DNA of 64,000 nucleotides from an uncultured Clostridia bacterium. GTDB lineage: Bacteria; Bacillota; Clostridia; TANB77; CAG-508. The notes beneath the pieces were generated by a model. That model saw only the letters and a list, made by a program, of their open reading frames with translations. It was not told the origin of the DNA and ran no database searches. Location: NCBI GenBank assembly GCA_934149075.1, contig CAKPDR010000006.1, forward strand, positions 1 to 64,000, given 5' to 3'. Position 1 is the stretch's first letter. Each line of letters begins with the position of its first letter. The position numbers and the translations under genes were made by a program. This document shows positions 15,233 to 23,207 of this stretch, piece by piece.

Positions 15233-17686
15233 ATGTTATATAAATTTACGAATAAAGCAAAAAAAGCTATAGAAATAGCTGATGAGATATCATTACAATT
15301 AGGACATAATTACATAGGAACAGAACACATTTTATATGGATTAGTAAAAGAGGGTGAAGGGATTGCTGCAAAGGTTCTAAATAATAAAGGAATTACAGAT
15401 GATAAAGTGAAAGAAATAATTGAGGAACTTTTAGGTGTTGGAAAAGAGATAAAAGAAACATTAGGGTTTACGCCAAGAACCAAAAAGGTGCTGGAAAATG
15501 CCTTTATAGAAGCAAAGAGGATTGGATATAATTATATAGGAACAGAACACTTATTATTAGCAATAATGAAAGAAAATGATTGTGTTGCGGTTAAGATTAT
15601 TACAGATTTAGACGTTGAAATTTCTAAAATTTATAATGAAATTGCAAAAGTTATTAATGAAGAAGAGTATGATAAAGACGTAAAAAAAGATAAAATACAG
15701 GAAAGAGGAAGTTCATCAAATACAACAACCTTAAATCAATTTGGAGAAGATTTAACTCTTCAGGCTGAGAACGGAAAATTTGACAATATAATAGGAAGAG
15801 ATAAAGAAATTGAAAGAATTATACAAATACTATCAAGAAGAACCAAAAATAATCCATGCTTAATAGGTGAACCAGGTGTTGGAAAGACAGCAATTGTAGA
15901 AGGGCTAGCAGAGAAGATAATAATAGGAGAAGTTCCAGAGGGATTAAAAGATAAAAGAATTGTAAGTATGGATATATCCGGTATGGTTGCAGGTGCTAAA
16001 TATAGAGGAGATTTTGAGGAAAGAATAAAAAAAGCTTTAAATGAAGTTAAAAAAGTAGGAGACGTTATACTATTTATAGATGAAATACATACAATAGTTG
16101 GAGCTGGTGCAGCAGAGGGTGCAATTGATGCGGCAAATATTTTGAAACCATTGTTGGCTAGAGGAGAAATTCAATTGATAGGTGCAACAACGATTGAAGA
16201 ATATAGAAAATATATTGAAAAAGATTCAGCTTTAGAAAGAAGATTTAGTACTGTAGATATTGGTGAACCTACAGAAATTCAAACGATTGAGATAATAAAG
16301 GGAATAAGAGATAAATATGAGGCACATCATAATGTTAAAATTTCTGATGAGGCAATAAATGCAGCTGTTAGTTTATCTATACGATATATAACAGATAGAT
16401 TTTTGCCTGACAAGGCAATTGATTTAATTGATGAATCTGCTTCACAAGTTAGAATGAAGATTTTTACTGAACCAGATGAAATGAAGGTGTTAGAGGAAAA
16501 AATTGAGGTAATATCAAAGGAAAAAGAAGAAGCTATATATAATCAGGATTTTGAAAAAGCTGCTAAACTTAGAGATGTCGAAAATGAAACAAGAGGAGAA
16601 TATGAAAAAGAAATTAGTAAATGGAGAAAAAGAAAAAATAGAGATATAATTGAAATTAAAGAGGAAAATATAGCTGAAATAATATCTAAATGGACTGGAA
16701 TTCCTGTTCAGAAATTAACCGAAGATGAAAATGAAAAGTTAAAACATTTAGAAGAAAAACTACATGAAAGAGTTGTGGGACAAGATGAAGCTGTAGAAGC
16801 GGTTTCTAAAGCTATTAGAAGAGGAAGGGTTGGTTTAAAGGATCCTAAAAGACCAATAGGTTCATTTCTATTTTTAGGACCAACTGGAGTTGGAAAAACT
16901 GAGCTTTCAAAAGCCCTGGCAGAGATACTATTTGAGAATGAAAATGCAATTATTAGATTAGATATGTCAGAATACATGGAAGCACATTCAGTATCTAAAC
17001 TAATAGGTGCACCACCAGGATATATAGGATTTGAAGGAGGAGGCCAATTAACTGAAAAGGTTAGAAGAAAACCATATTCTTTGGTATTATTTGACGAAGT
17101 TGAAAAGGCTCATCCTGATGTAATGAATATTCTACTTCAAATATTAGAAGATGGGCATTTGACTGATTCACAGGGAAGAGAAGTGAATTTTAAAAATACT
17201 GTTATAATTATGACATCGAATTTGGGAGCAAGACATATTACTGAAAGAAAGGCTCTTGGCTTTAGTTCGAATTCAGTTTTACAAATGGAAGACAACAAAG
17301 AGAAACTAAAAAAGGAGCAGATTTTGGAGACTCAAAAAGAATATGAGGAGATAAAAAAAGAAGTAATAAAAGAACTAAAACATGAGTTAAGACCAGAATT
17401 TATTAATAGAATTGATGAGATTATTGTGTTCCATAAATTAAATTGTGAAGATATTAAAAATATAACTCAAATTATGTTAGAACAAGTTAAAGAAAGGCTA
17501 AGAACACAAAAGTATATTGTTGAAATTGATGATAGTGTTGTAAATACTATTTTGGAAAAAGGCTTTGATAGCAATTTTGGAGCACGACCATTAAGAAGAA
17601 CAATTCAAAGTCTTGTGGAAGATAGAATTTCTGAAGAGATTTTAGCTGGTAATTTAAAGAAAAATCAAAAGTGGGTATTAAGGTAA
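15233..17686 (+). CDS. clpC: ATP-dependent Clp protease ATPase subunit ClpC
   Basis: Hsp100 unfoldase, 817 aa, that feeds substrates to ClpP. Two N-terminal Clp repeats with the phrase YIGTEHILYGL/YIGTEHLLLAI span about residues 1-145. AAA+ module 1 has Walker A GEPGVGKT near 212 and Walker B FIDEIHT near 279. A UVR-type middle segment (NQDFEKAAKLRD) is near 435. Module 2 has GPTGVGKT near 549, and the C-terminal D2-small region ends with FGARPLRRTIQ. The start at 15233 follows GAGGAGGG by about 6 nt. An earlier in-frame ATG at 15197 lies in the repeat. The usual partners ctsR, mcsA and mcsB are absent, and no CtsR-like operator was recognised. Confidence 0.97.
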   Translation: MLYKFTNKAKKAIEIADEISLQLGHNYIGTEHILYGLVKEGEGIAAKVLNNKGITDDKVKEIIEELLGVGKEIKETLGFTPRTKKVLENAFIEAKRIGYNYIGTEHLLLAIMKENDCVAVKIITDLDVEISKIYNEIAKVINEEEYDKDVKKDKIQERGSSSNTTTLNQFGEDLTLQAENGKFDNIIGRDKEIERIIQILSRRTKNNPCLIGEPGVGKTAIVEGLAEKIIIGEVPEGLKDKRIVSMDISGMVAGAKYRGDFEERIKKALNEVKKVGDVILFIDEIHTIVGAGAAEGAIDAANILKPLLARGEIQLIGATTIEEYRKYIEKDSALERRFSTVDIGEPTEIQTIEIIKGIRDKYEAHHNVKISDEAINAAVSLSIRYITDRFLPDKAIDLIDESASQVRMKIFTEPDEMKVLEEKIEVISKEKEEAIYNQDFEKAAKLRDVENETRGEYEKEISKWRKRKNRDIIEIKEENIAEIISKWTGIPVQKLTEDENEKLKHLEEKLHERVVGQDEAVEAVSKAIRRGRVGLKDPKRPIGSFLFLGPTGVGKTELSKALAEILFENENAIIRLDMSEYMEAHSVSKLIGAPPGYIGFEGGGQLTEKVRRKPYSLVLFDEVEKAHPDVMNILLQILEDGHLTDSQGREVNFKNTVIIMTSNLGARHITERKALGFSSNSVLQMEDNKEKLKKEQILETQKEYEEIKKEVIKELKHELRPEFINRIDEIIVFHKLNCEDIKNITQIMLEQVKERLRTQKYIVEIDDSVVNTILEKGFDSNFGARPLRRTIQSLVEDRISEEILAGNLKKNQKWVLR

Positions 17687-17712
17687 AATTTGTACCGGGT
17701 ACATTTTTGCCC
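17684..17712. repeat. TGTACC palindrome, copy 2
   Basis: Diverged copy: AAAATTTGTACCGGGTACA followed by TTTTTGCCC, starting at the clpC stop codon. With copy 1 it brackets clpC. Confidence 0.8.
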
Positions 17713-17731
17713 AAAAATAGATGTCTTACTT

Positions 17732-18070
17732 CTAATTAGAAGAAGACATCCATCTATCTACTTTTATTTCATTATATTTTTTTAGAACTTCATCATATTT
17801 CTTGAACTCATCTTCCCAAATGATATCAGGGATTTTATCGAAAGCGTTAAATACTTTTTCTGCTTCCATTAAATATATTACTTGTTGTTGAGGAGAAAGT
17901 GTTTTATATTTTTTTGAGAATTCGTATAATTTATCTAAAATTTGGTTTGCTTCTATAAAGCTCCAAAAGTCTTTTACTTCAATACCTGCTAATTTAATTT
18001 GCATTATAGCATATATAGCTAGTGCGAATATTATAAAAATTAATACATATATTAATATTAATAGTGCCAT
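17732..18070 (-). CDS. Small single-pass membrane protein, 112 aa
   Basis: Unrecognised. A membrane helix fills residues 2-25 (MALLILIYVLIFIIFALAIY). The remainder is a soluble charged domain with LSPQQQVIYLMEAEKVFNAF and a run of Lys/Tyr helices. I chose the ATG at 18070 because AAGAGGTG lies about 9 nt upstream on the - strand. An in-frame ATG at 18151 would add 27 residues and has no ribosome binding site. It is transcribed away from the CDF transporter gene. Confidence 0.75.
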   Translation of the reverse strand: MALLILIYVLIFIIFALAIYAIMQIKLAGIEVKDFWSFIEANQILDKLYEFSKKYKTLSPQQQVIYLMEAEKVFNAFDKIPDIIWEDEFKKYDEVLKKYNEIKVDRWMSSSN

Positions 18071-18158
18071 ATATTTTACACCTCTTATAAATAAAATTTT
18101 TGTACACAATTCATTATAGCACAAATTTAAAACAAATGCAATTATTTCCAAAAAGTAC

Positions 18159-18187
18159 TTGAAAAAACATATGAAAAAAAATATAAT
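18159..18187 (+). promoter_or_regulatory. SigA promoter of the CDF transporter
   Basis: TTGAAA (18159-18164), 17-bp spacer, TATAAT (18182-18187). Confidence 0.88.
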
Positions 18188-18223
18188 AATAGTATTTATT
18201 ATAAGTTATAGGAAGGTGAGACT

Positions 18224-19093
18224 GTGGAAAAAGAGAGATTTAAGGCGACAAAAAAAGCCGGAATGTATGGAATAATAGGAAATACATTTTTGTTAGTTAT
18301 AAAAGCAATTGTTGGATTTGCAAGTAAAAGTCAATCAATGATTGCAGATAGTATAAATAGTGCAGGAGATATATTTGCATCACTAATGGCATCTATAGGA
18401 AATAAAATTGCAAGTGTTCCGGGAGATGAGGATCATAATTTCGGACATGGCAAGGCAGAATACATATTTTCAATGTTTATAGCAATTTCAATGATAATAG
18501 TATCAATAAAAATGATAATAGATGCTGTTGTAAAATTACTTAATGGAAATGAGATTATATTTTCATGGTGGTTAATAATAGTTTGCATTGTTACAATAAT
18601 AACTAAATTAATATTGTTTATATATACAATGTCAATGTATAAAAAATATAATAATATATTATTACAAGCAAGTATGGAAGATCATAGAAATGATTGTGTT
18701 ATAACTACATTTACACTAATATCGATATTGTTGTCCTTAAAAGGAATTAATTGGTTTGATAGTGTTGTTGGCATTGGAATATCTGCATGGATTTTTAAAA
18801 CAGGTATAGAAATTTTTGTGGAAAGTTATAATATACTGATGGATATGTCAATAGATGAAGAAACAAAAGATATTATATTAGATTTGGTTCATGGATATAA
18901 AGAAGTGGAAGAAATAAACGGTTTATCATCAGCTCCTGTTGGATATCAGTATGTTATATTTCTAACAATTGCAGTTGATGGAAATATGACTACGTTTGAT
19001 AGTCATAAGCTAGCTGATAATTTAGAAAATAATATTTCTAAATTGGATAAGGTTTATAAAGCAGTTGTTCATGTTGAACCATTTAAAAAGTAA
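18224..19093 (+). CDS. Cation diffusion facilitator (CDF) family metal exporter
   Basis: Proton-coupled efflux of Zn2+, Mn2+, Fe2+ or similar ions across the membrane. The 289-aa protein shows four to six membrane helices, the metal-site motif SMIADSINSAGD in helix 2 (the usual HxxxD position reads DSxxxxGD), DHNFGHGKAEY after helix 2, and DHRNDCVIT before helix 5. A cytosolic C-terminal domain ends HVEPFKK. The start codon is GTG at 18224, with GGAAGGTG about 5 nt upstream. The exact metal cannot be read from the sequence. It ends at a bidirectional terminator. Confidence 0.93.
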   Translation: MEKERFKATKKAGMYGIIGNTFLLVIKAIVGFASKSQSMIADSINSAGDIFASLMASIGNKIASVPGDEDHNFGHGKAEYIFSMFIAISMIIVSIKMIIDAVVKLLNGNEIIFSWWLIIVCIVTIITKLILFIYTMSMYKKYNNILLQASMEDHRNDCVITTFTLISILLSLKGINWFDSVVGIGISAWIFKTGIEIFVESYNILMDMSIDEETKDIILDLVHGYKEVEEINGLSSAPVGYQYVIFLTIAVDGNMTTFDSHKLADNLENNISKLDKVYKAVVHVEPFKK

Positions 19094-19129
19094 AAGAGAA
19101 ACTTTGAAAATTTAAAGTTTCTCTTTTTA
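19092..19129. terminator. Bidirectional terminator, CDF gene and SPFH gene
   Basis: AAAAGAGAAACTTT pairs with AAAGTTTCTCTTTT around an 8-nt loop. Oligo-T is present on one strand and oligo-A on the other, between convergent genes. Confidence 0.88.
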
Positions 19130-19153
19130 AAATAATTATTTTTGTCGTTTATA

Positions 19154-20056
19154 TTATTGTTTATTATCTTTAAATATTTCTTTTGCAGCACCTAGACTAC
19201 TTAAAGCACTAGTAGCTTCAAAAGGAATAAAGATTTTATTAGCCTCACCTTTAGCAACTTCTTCAAGAGCTTCAAGAGACTTAATTTGAACAAGTTTTTC
19301 ATCTGGGTCAGCATTTTTGATAGCATCATAAACCATAGAAATTTCTTCAGCTTTAGCTTCAGCAACTGATTTAATAGCTTGTGCTTCACCGGCAGCTCTA
19401 CGAATTCTAGCTTCTCTGTCAGCTTCAGCTTCTAGAATGGCAGCTTGTTTTTTACCTTCTGCAATTGTAACAGCAGATTGTTTTTGAGCTTCAGCTTCAA
19501 GAATTAAAGCTCTTTTATTTCTTTCTGCATTCATTTGTTTCTCCATTGCATCTCTAATATCAGCTGGTGGAGTGATATCTTTAATTTCAACTCTATCTAT
19601 TTTACATCCCCATCTATCTGTTGCATCATCAAGGATAACTCTTAATTGAGAGTTTATACCATCTCTAGAACTGAATGTTGCATCTAAGTCCATTTTACCA
19701 ACAATATCACGAATTGTTGTAATAGCAAGATATTCAATACCTTTTTTCAAACTTTGAATTTCATAAACAGCCTTTGCAGGATCTGTTATTTGATAAAATA
19801 CAACAGTGTCTATTGTAATTGTAACATTATCTTTAGTGATAACCCCTTGAGGTGGAATATCCATAGTTTGTTGTTTTAAACTTACAACACTTCTAACGTG
19901 GTCAAAAAATGGAATAATGATTGTAAGACCAGCATCAGCGACTTTGTGAAATCTACCTAACCTTTCTATAATATATACCTCAGATTGTCTAACGACTTTG
20001 ATTGATTTAACTGCTATAATTACTATTATGACAAGTAATGCAATTAAAAAGCCCAT
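19154..20056 (-). CDS. SPFH/stomatin-family membrane protein (QmcA-like)
   Basis: Membrane-bound scaffold of 300 aa. One N-terminal helix (MGFLIALLVIIVIIAVKSI) is followed by the SPFH domain with RQSEVYIIERLGRF, QQTMDIPPQGVITKDNV and VEIKDITPP. A long alanine/glutamate-rich coiled coil (about residues 180-260, AEAQKQSAVTIAEGKKQAAI) mediates oligomers. These are hallmarks of the QmcA/stomatin group. It lies 58 bp downstream of an NfeD gene, the usual partner, and the pair probably forms membrane microdomains. AGGAGG lies 6 nt before the ATG on the - strand. Confidence 0.95.
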   Translation of the reverse strand: MGFLIALLVIIVIIAVKSIKVVRQSEVYIIERLGRFHKVADAGLTIIIPFFDHVRSVVSLKQQTMDIPPQGVITKDNVTITIDTVVFYQITDPAKAVYEIQSLKKGIEYLAITTIRDIVGKMDLDATFSSRDGINSQLRVILDDATDRWGCKIDRVEIKDITPPADIRDAMEKQMNAERNKRALILEAEAQKQSAVTIAEGKKQAAILEAEADREARIRRAAGEAQAIKSVAEAKAEEISMVYDAIKNADPDEKLVQIKSLEALEEVAKGEANKIFIPFEATSALSSLGAAKEIFKDNKQ

Positions 20057-20114
20057 AATTTCCTCCTTCTAGCAAGTGTTTCTTGCTTAATAAAATATTT
20101 TTTAATATAAATAA

Positions 20115-20555
20115 CTATACATTTGATGTTACATTTAAAGGTTTTACAATAACCTTAACACCATCAATACTTTCAATTTCTACTTCAGTTCCTTTTGGAA
20201 TGTTTATTTGTCCATTTGTTTTTGCAGACCAAATTTCTCCTTCAGATTTTATTTGACCTGTGCCTGTGGACCAGTCAATATTTTCAATAACTATTCCTTT
20301 TTTTCCTACAATTGAATAGACATTAGTTGGCACAGTTTCTTTTTTGGTAATTTTATTAACTAAAGGCTTTGTTGCAAAAATAAGTAGTCCAGATGAAATA
20401 ACAAAAACTGTAGTTTGAATGATTATATTACTGGTTAGAAAGCTTATAATCATTGCAATTAATGCTCCAACACCTAACCAAAATATTAGAAAACCTACAG
20501 TAAAAATTTCCATTACGAAAAATACACCTGATGCAATTAACCATATTTGCCACAT
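20115..20555 (-). CDS. NfeD family membrane protein
   Basis: Partner of SPFH proteins, 146 aa. Three hydrophobic segments at about residues 1-20, 25-48 and 52-72 precede a C-terminal OB-fold domain (GKKGIVIENIDWSTGTGQIK, then EIWSAKTNGQINIPKGTEV), the typical short NfeD1b layout. I chose the ATG at 20555 because GAGGAAT lies about 6 nt upstream on the - strand. An ATG at 20591 adds 12 residues without support. The promoter is at 20596-20624. Confidence 0.93.
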   Translation of the reverse strand: MWQIWLIASGVFFVMEIFTVGFLIFWLGVGALIAMIISFLTSNIIIQTTVFVISSGLLIFATKPLVNKITKKETVPTNVYSIVGKKGIVIENIDWSTGTGQIKSEGEIWSAKTNGQINIPKGTEVEIESIDGVKVIVKPLNVTSNV

Positions 20556-20595
20556 AAAAATTCCTCCATTCGAATAATGCATTAAATACAAATAT

Positions 20596-20624
20596 ATTAT
20601 ACAATAAAATTAATAAAATTTAAA
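20596..20624 (-). promoter_or_regulatory. Promoter of the NfeD-SPFH operon
   Basis: On the - strand: TTTAAA (20624-20619), 17-bp spacer, TATAAT (20601-20596). The -10 is perfect and the -35 weak. Confidence 0.6.
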
Positions 20625-20771
20625 GAGATTTATTAAAAATTCTTGTAAATTTAGGAAAAAAATGATAAGATTGAAAAAAATCTAACAAGATTTTCTTCTT
20701 GTAGCCCAAAATTTAAATCTGGTCAAATAGGGACTACATTGTTTTGTTCATTCAGAAAGGATGATTGGAAT

Positions 20772-21671
20772 ATGAACATAAAAGAAATTCAAAACATTAT
20801 ACCTCAAGAAAATGTTTATATAAATGAACCAATGAGTAAGTATACATCATTTAAAATCGGTGGGCCTGCAGAATGTATGGTAAAAATTAAAACATTAGAG
20901 CAATTAAAATCAATTTTAAAATATACAAATGAAAATAATATAAAGCTAACTATTATAGGAAATGGAAGTAATATACTTGTTTCAGATGAAGGAATAAAAG
21001 GAATTGTCGTGAAAATAGAAATAGATAATTTAGAGATAGATATTCAAGATAAAAAAGCAATAATAACAGTAGGAAGTGGAGTAAAACTTGGATTATTAGC
21101 CCAAAAGTGTCTAAAACAAGAAATTGCTGGATTTGAATTTGCATCAGGAATACCAGGAACAATAGGTGGAGCAATAAGAATGAATGCAGGTGCACATGGT
21201 TCAGAAATGAAAGATATTGTAAAAACAGTAACATATGTAGACAGAAATGGAGCAGTTCATAAAATAGAAAGTAATCAAGCAGAATTTGAATATAGAAAAA
21301 GCTTGTTTTCACATAACGACTATATAATTGTAGAAACAGAAATCGAATTGGAAAAAGGAAATGCAAATGAAATAAAAGAAAAAATGACTGAATATGCGAA
21401 TTTTAGAAAAGAAAAACAGCCAATAGAATATCCAAGTGCTGGTAGCACATTTAAAAGAGGCTCAGATTTTATAACTGCAAAATTAATTGATGAATGTGGA
21501 TTAAAAGGATATCAAATTGGAGGAGCACAAATTTCAGAAAAACATGCAGGATTTATAATAAATAAAAATAATGCAACTGCAAAGGATGTAATTAAATTAA
21601 TGGAATACACAAAAGAACAAGTCTATGAAAAATTCGGAAAGATAATAGAAGCAGAAATAGAAATTTTATAA
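20772..21671 (+). CDS. murB: UDP-N-acetylenolpyruvoylglucosamine reductase MurB
   Basis: FAD/NADPH enzyme that makes UDP-MurNAc in peptidoglycan synthesis. Family landmarks are TSFKIGGPAE near residue 25, GNGSNILVSD, GIPGTIGGAIRMNAGAHG near 128, YRKSLF, and YPSAGSTFKR with the proton-donor serine near 225. The short C-terminus is that of the type II enzymes in Gram-positives. I chose the ATG at 20772 (299 aa). The earlier in-frame ATG at 20739 lies before the AAAGGA ribosome binding site. It starts a run of co-oriented genes (YvcK-like, GH133) with only 14 and 1 bp between stops and starts. Confidence 0.97.
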   Translation: MNIKEIQNIIPQENVYINEPMSKYTSFKIGGPAECMVKIKTLEQLKSILKYTNENNIKLTIIGNGSNILVSDEGIKGIVVKIEIDNLEIDIQDKKAIITVGSGVKLGLLAQKCLKQEIAGFEFASGIPGTIGGAIRMNAGAHGSEMKDIVKTVTYVDRNGAVHKIESNQAEFEYRKSLFSHNDYIIVETEIELEKGNANEIKEKMTEYANFRKEKQPIEYPSAGSTFKRGSDFITAKLIDECGLKGYQIGGAQISEKHAGFIINKNNATAKDVIKLMEYTKEQVYEKFGKIIEAEIEIL

Positions 21672-21685
21672 AAGGAGAAATAGAA

Positions 21686-23206
21686 ATGAAAGGTGTATGG
21701 CACTGGTTAAAATCAAGTTCAAAAATGAAAAGGTGGATTTTCTTAGTACTAGTAGGAATAGTATTAACATGTTATGGAATTGCAAAAATATTAGTACAAA
21801 AAGAAATGGAATTTAGTGATGCGGGAAAAGTAGTAGTAATATTTGTAATAGGATTTACATGTATTGTATTAGGGTTAATCTTTTTAAATAAAAGAAATAT
21901 GGAATTATTTATAGAAGCAACTGATGATAGAATGAAGCATAAGAAAAATGTAAATGTGCAATCATTAATATTCGATAGAAAGATATATGATAAAGGACCT
22001 AAAATAGTTGCAATAGGTGGAGGTGCAGGATTAAATACAGTATTATCTGGAATGAAGAAATATACAAATAATATAATAGGAATTGTTGCAGTTTCAGAAT
22101 ATGGAAAACAGCCTAATAATTCAAGAAGAGTATTAGGAACCGCACTACCATTTGAAGAAGTTAAAGACAGTATAGCAGCTCTTTCAGATGGTGGAAATGG
22201 AGAATTAGAGCAAATATTAAATCATGAAATGACAAATGAAAGATTAAGAGGACTAAAATTTTCAGACATATATTTTACAGCAATGAAAGAAATCTACAAA
22301 AATGATATAACATCAATAGAAAAAAGCAATTCTATATTTAAAATAATAGGAAATGTAATGCCTGTAACATCAGAAGAAATGAAGATTTGTGCAGAATTAG
22401 ATAATGGATATGTTGTTGAAGAAAAAGATAAAATACCTGAAATAGTAAATGACAAAATGACAAAAATCAATAGAGTGTATTTAAAACCATCAAACTGCAG
22501 ACCTGCGCCAGGAGTATTAGAAGCAATAAGAGAAGCTGATAGTATAATAATAGGACCTGGAAGTCTATATACAAATGTGATTCCAAATTTATTAGTAAAT
22601 GGAGTTGCAAAAGCAATAAGAGAAAGTAAAGCAATAAAAATATATGTAAATAACATTATGACAGAACCAGGACAAACAGATGATTATTCTGTAGAAGACC
22701 ATATAAAAGCAATAATAGAGCATTGTGGAGAAGGATTAATAGATTATTGTATCTATGATACAGGGGAAGTAATTCCTGAATATATAAAAATGTATAATAG
22801 AGAAGGAGCGGATTTAGTAGAACAAAAAATAAATGATCCATCTTTAAAAAGAATCAAATTTATAAAGAAAAATATATCAACAATAAGCGATGGCAAAATA
22901 AGACACGATTCAAGTATGATTGCAGAATCTGCTATAACATTAATTTGCAATGATATGAAATATCAAGATAGAGAAAGCGATCCAGAATATTTAATGTTAA
23001 ATGCAAAATTGCAATCAGATAAAAGAATAAATAAAATGAAAAAAGAAAAAAAGAAACTTGATAAAAAATCTAAGAGAAAAGGAATTGATCCAAATAAGAA
23101 AAATAGATACAAAAAGCAAAGTAAGTTTAGTAGTAAATACAGTGATAGAATTAAGTCAATTAAAGAATCTGGAGAAGAATTTCCAAGAGAAAGGATGAAA
23201 AAATAA
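21686..23206 (+). CDS. Divergent YvcK/CofD-like protein with two N-terminal membrane helices
   Basis: The protein (506 aa) belongs to the YvcK/gluconeogenesis-factor (CofD-like) family. Two membrane helices lie at about residues 15-35 and 48-68. The core starts with KIVAIGGGAGLNTVLSGMKKYTNNI near 105, and SIIIGPGSLYTNVIPNLLV and AIKIYVNNIMTEPGQTDDY follow. The usual VADDGGSSGRLR loop is replaced by VSEYGKQPNNSRR, so the phosphate-binding pocket is altered. A Lys-rich tail of about 60 residues ends the protein. The gene sits after murB as yvcK often does, but rapZ and whiA are missing. YvcK is linked to cell-shape and carbon metabolism in Bacillus. Confidence 0.88.
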   Translation: MKGVWHWLKSSSKMKRWIFLVLVGIVLTCYGIAKILVQKEMEFSDAGKVVVIFVIGFTCIVLGLIFLNKRNMELFIEATDDRMKHKKNVNVQSLIFDRKIYDKGPKIVAIGGGAGLNTVLSGMKKYTNNIIGIVAVSEYGKQPNNSRRVLGTALPFEEVKDSIAALSDGGNGELEQILNHEMTNERLRGLKFSDIYFTAMKEIYKNDITSIEKSNSIFKIIGNVMPVTSEEMKICAELDNGYVVEEKDKIPEIVNDKMTKINRVYLKPSNCRPAPGVLEAIREADSIIIGPGSLYTNVIPNLLVNGVAKAIRESKAIKIYVNNIMTEPGQTDDYSVEDHIKAIIEHCGEGLIDYCIYDTGEVIPEYIKMYNREGADLVEQKINDPSLKRIKFIKKNISTISDGKIRHDSSMIAESAITLICNDMKYQDRESDPEYLMLNAKLQSDKRINKMKKEKKKLDKKSKRKGIDPNKKNRYKKQSKFSSKYSDRIKSIKESGEEFPRERMKK

Positions 23207-23207
23207 G

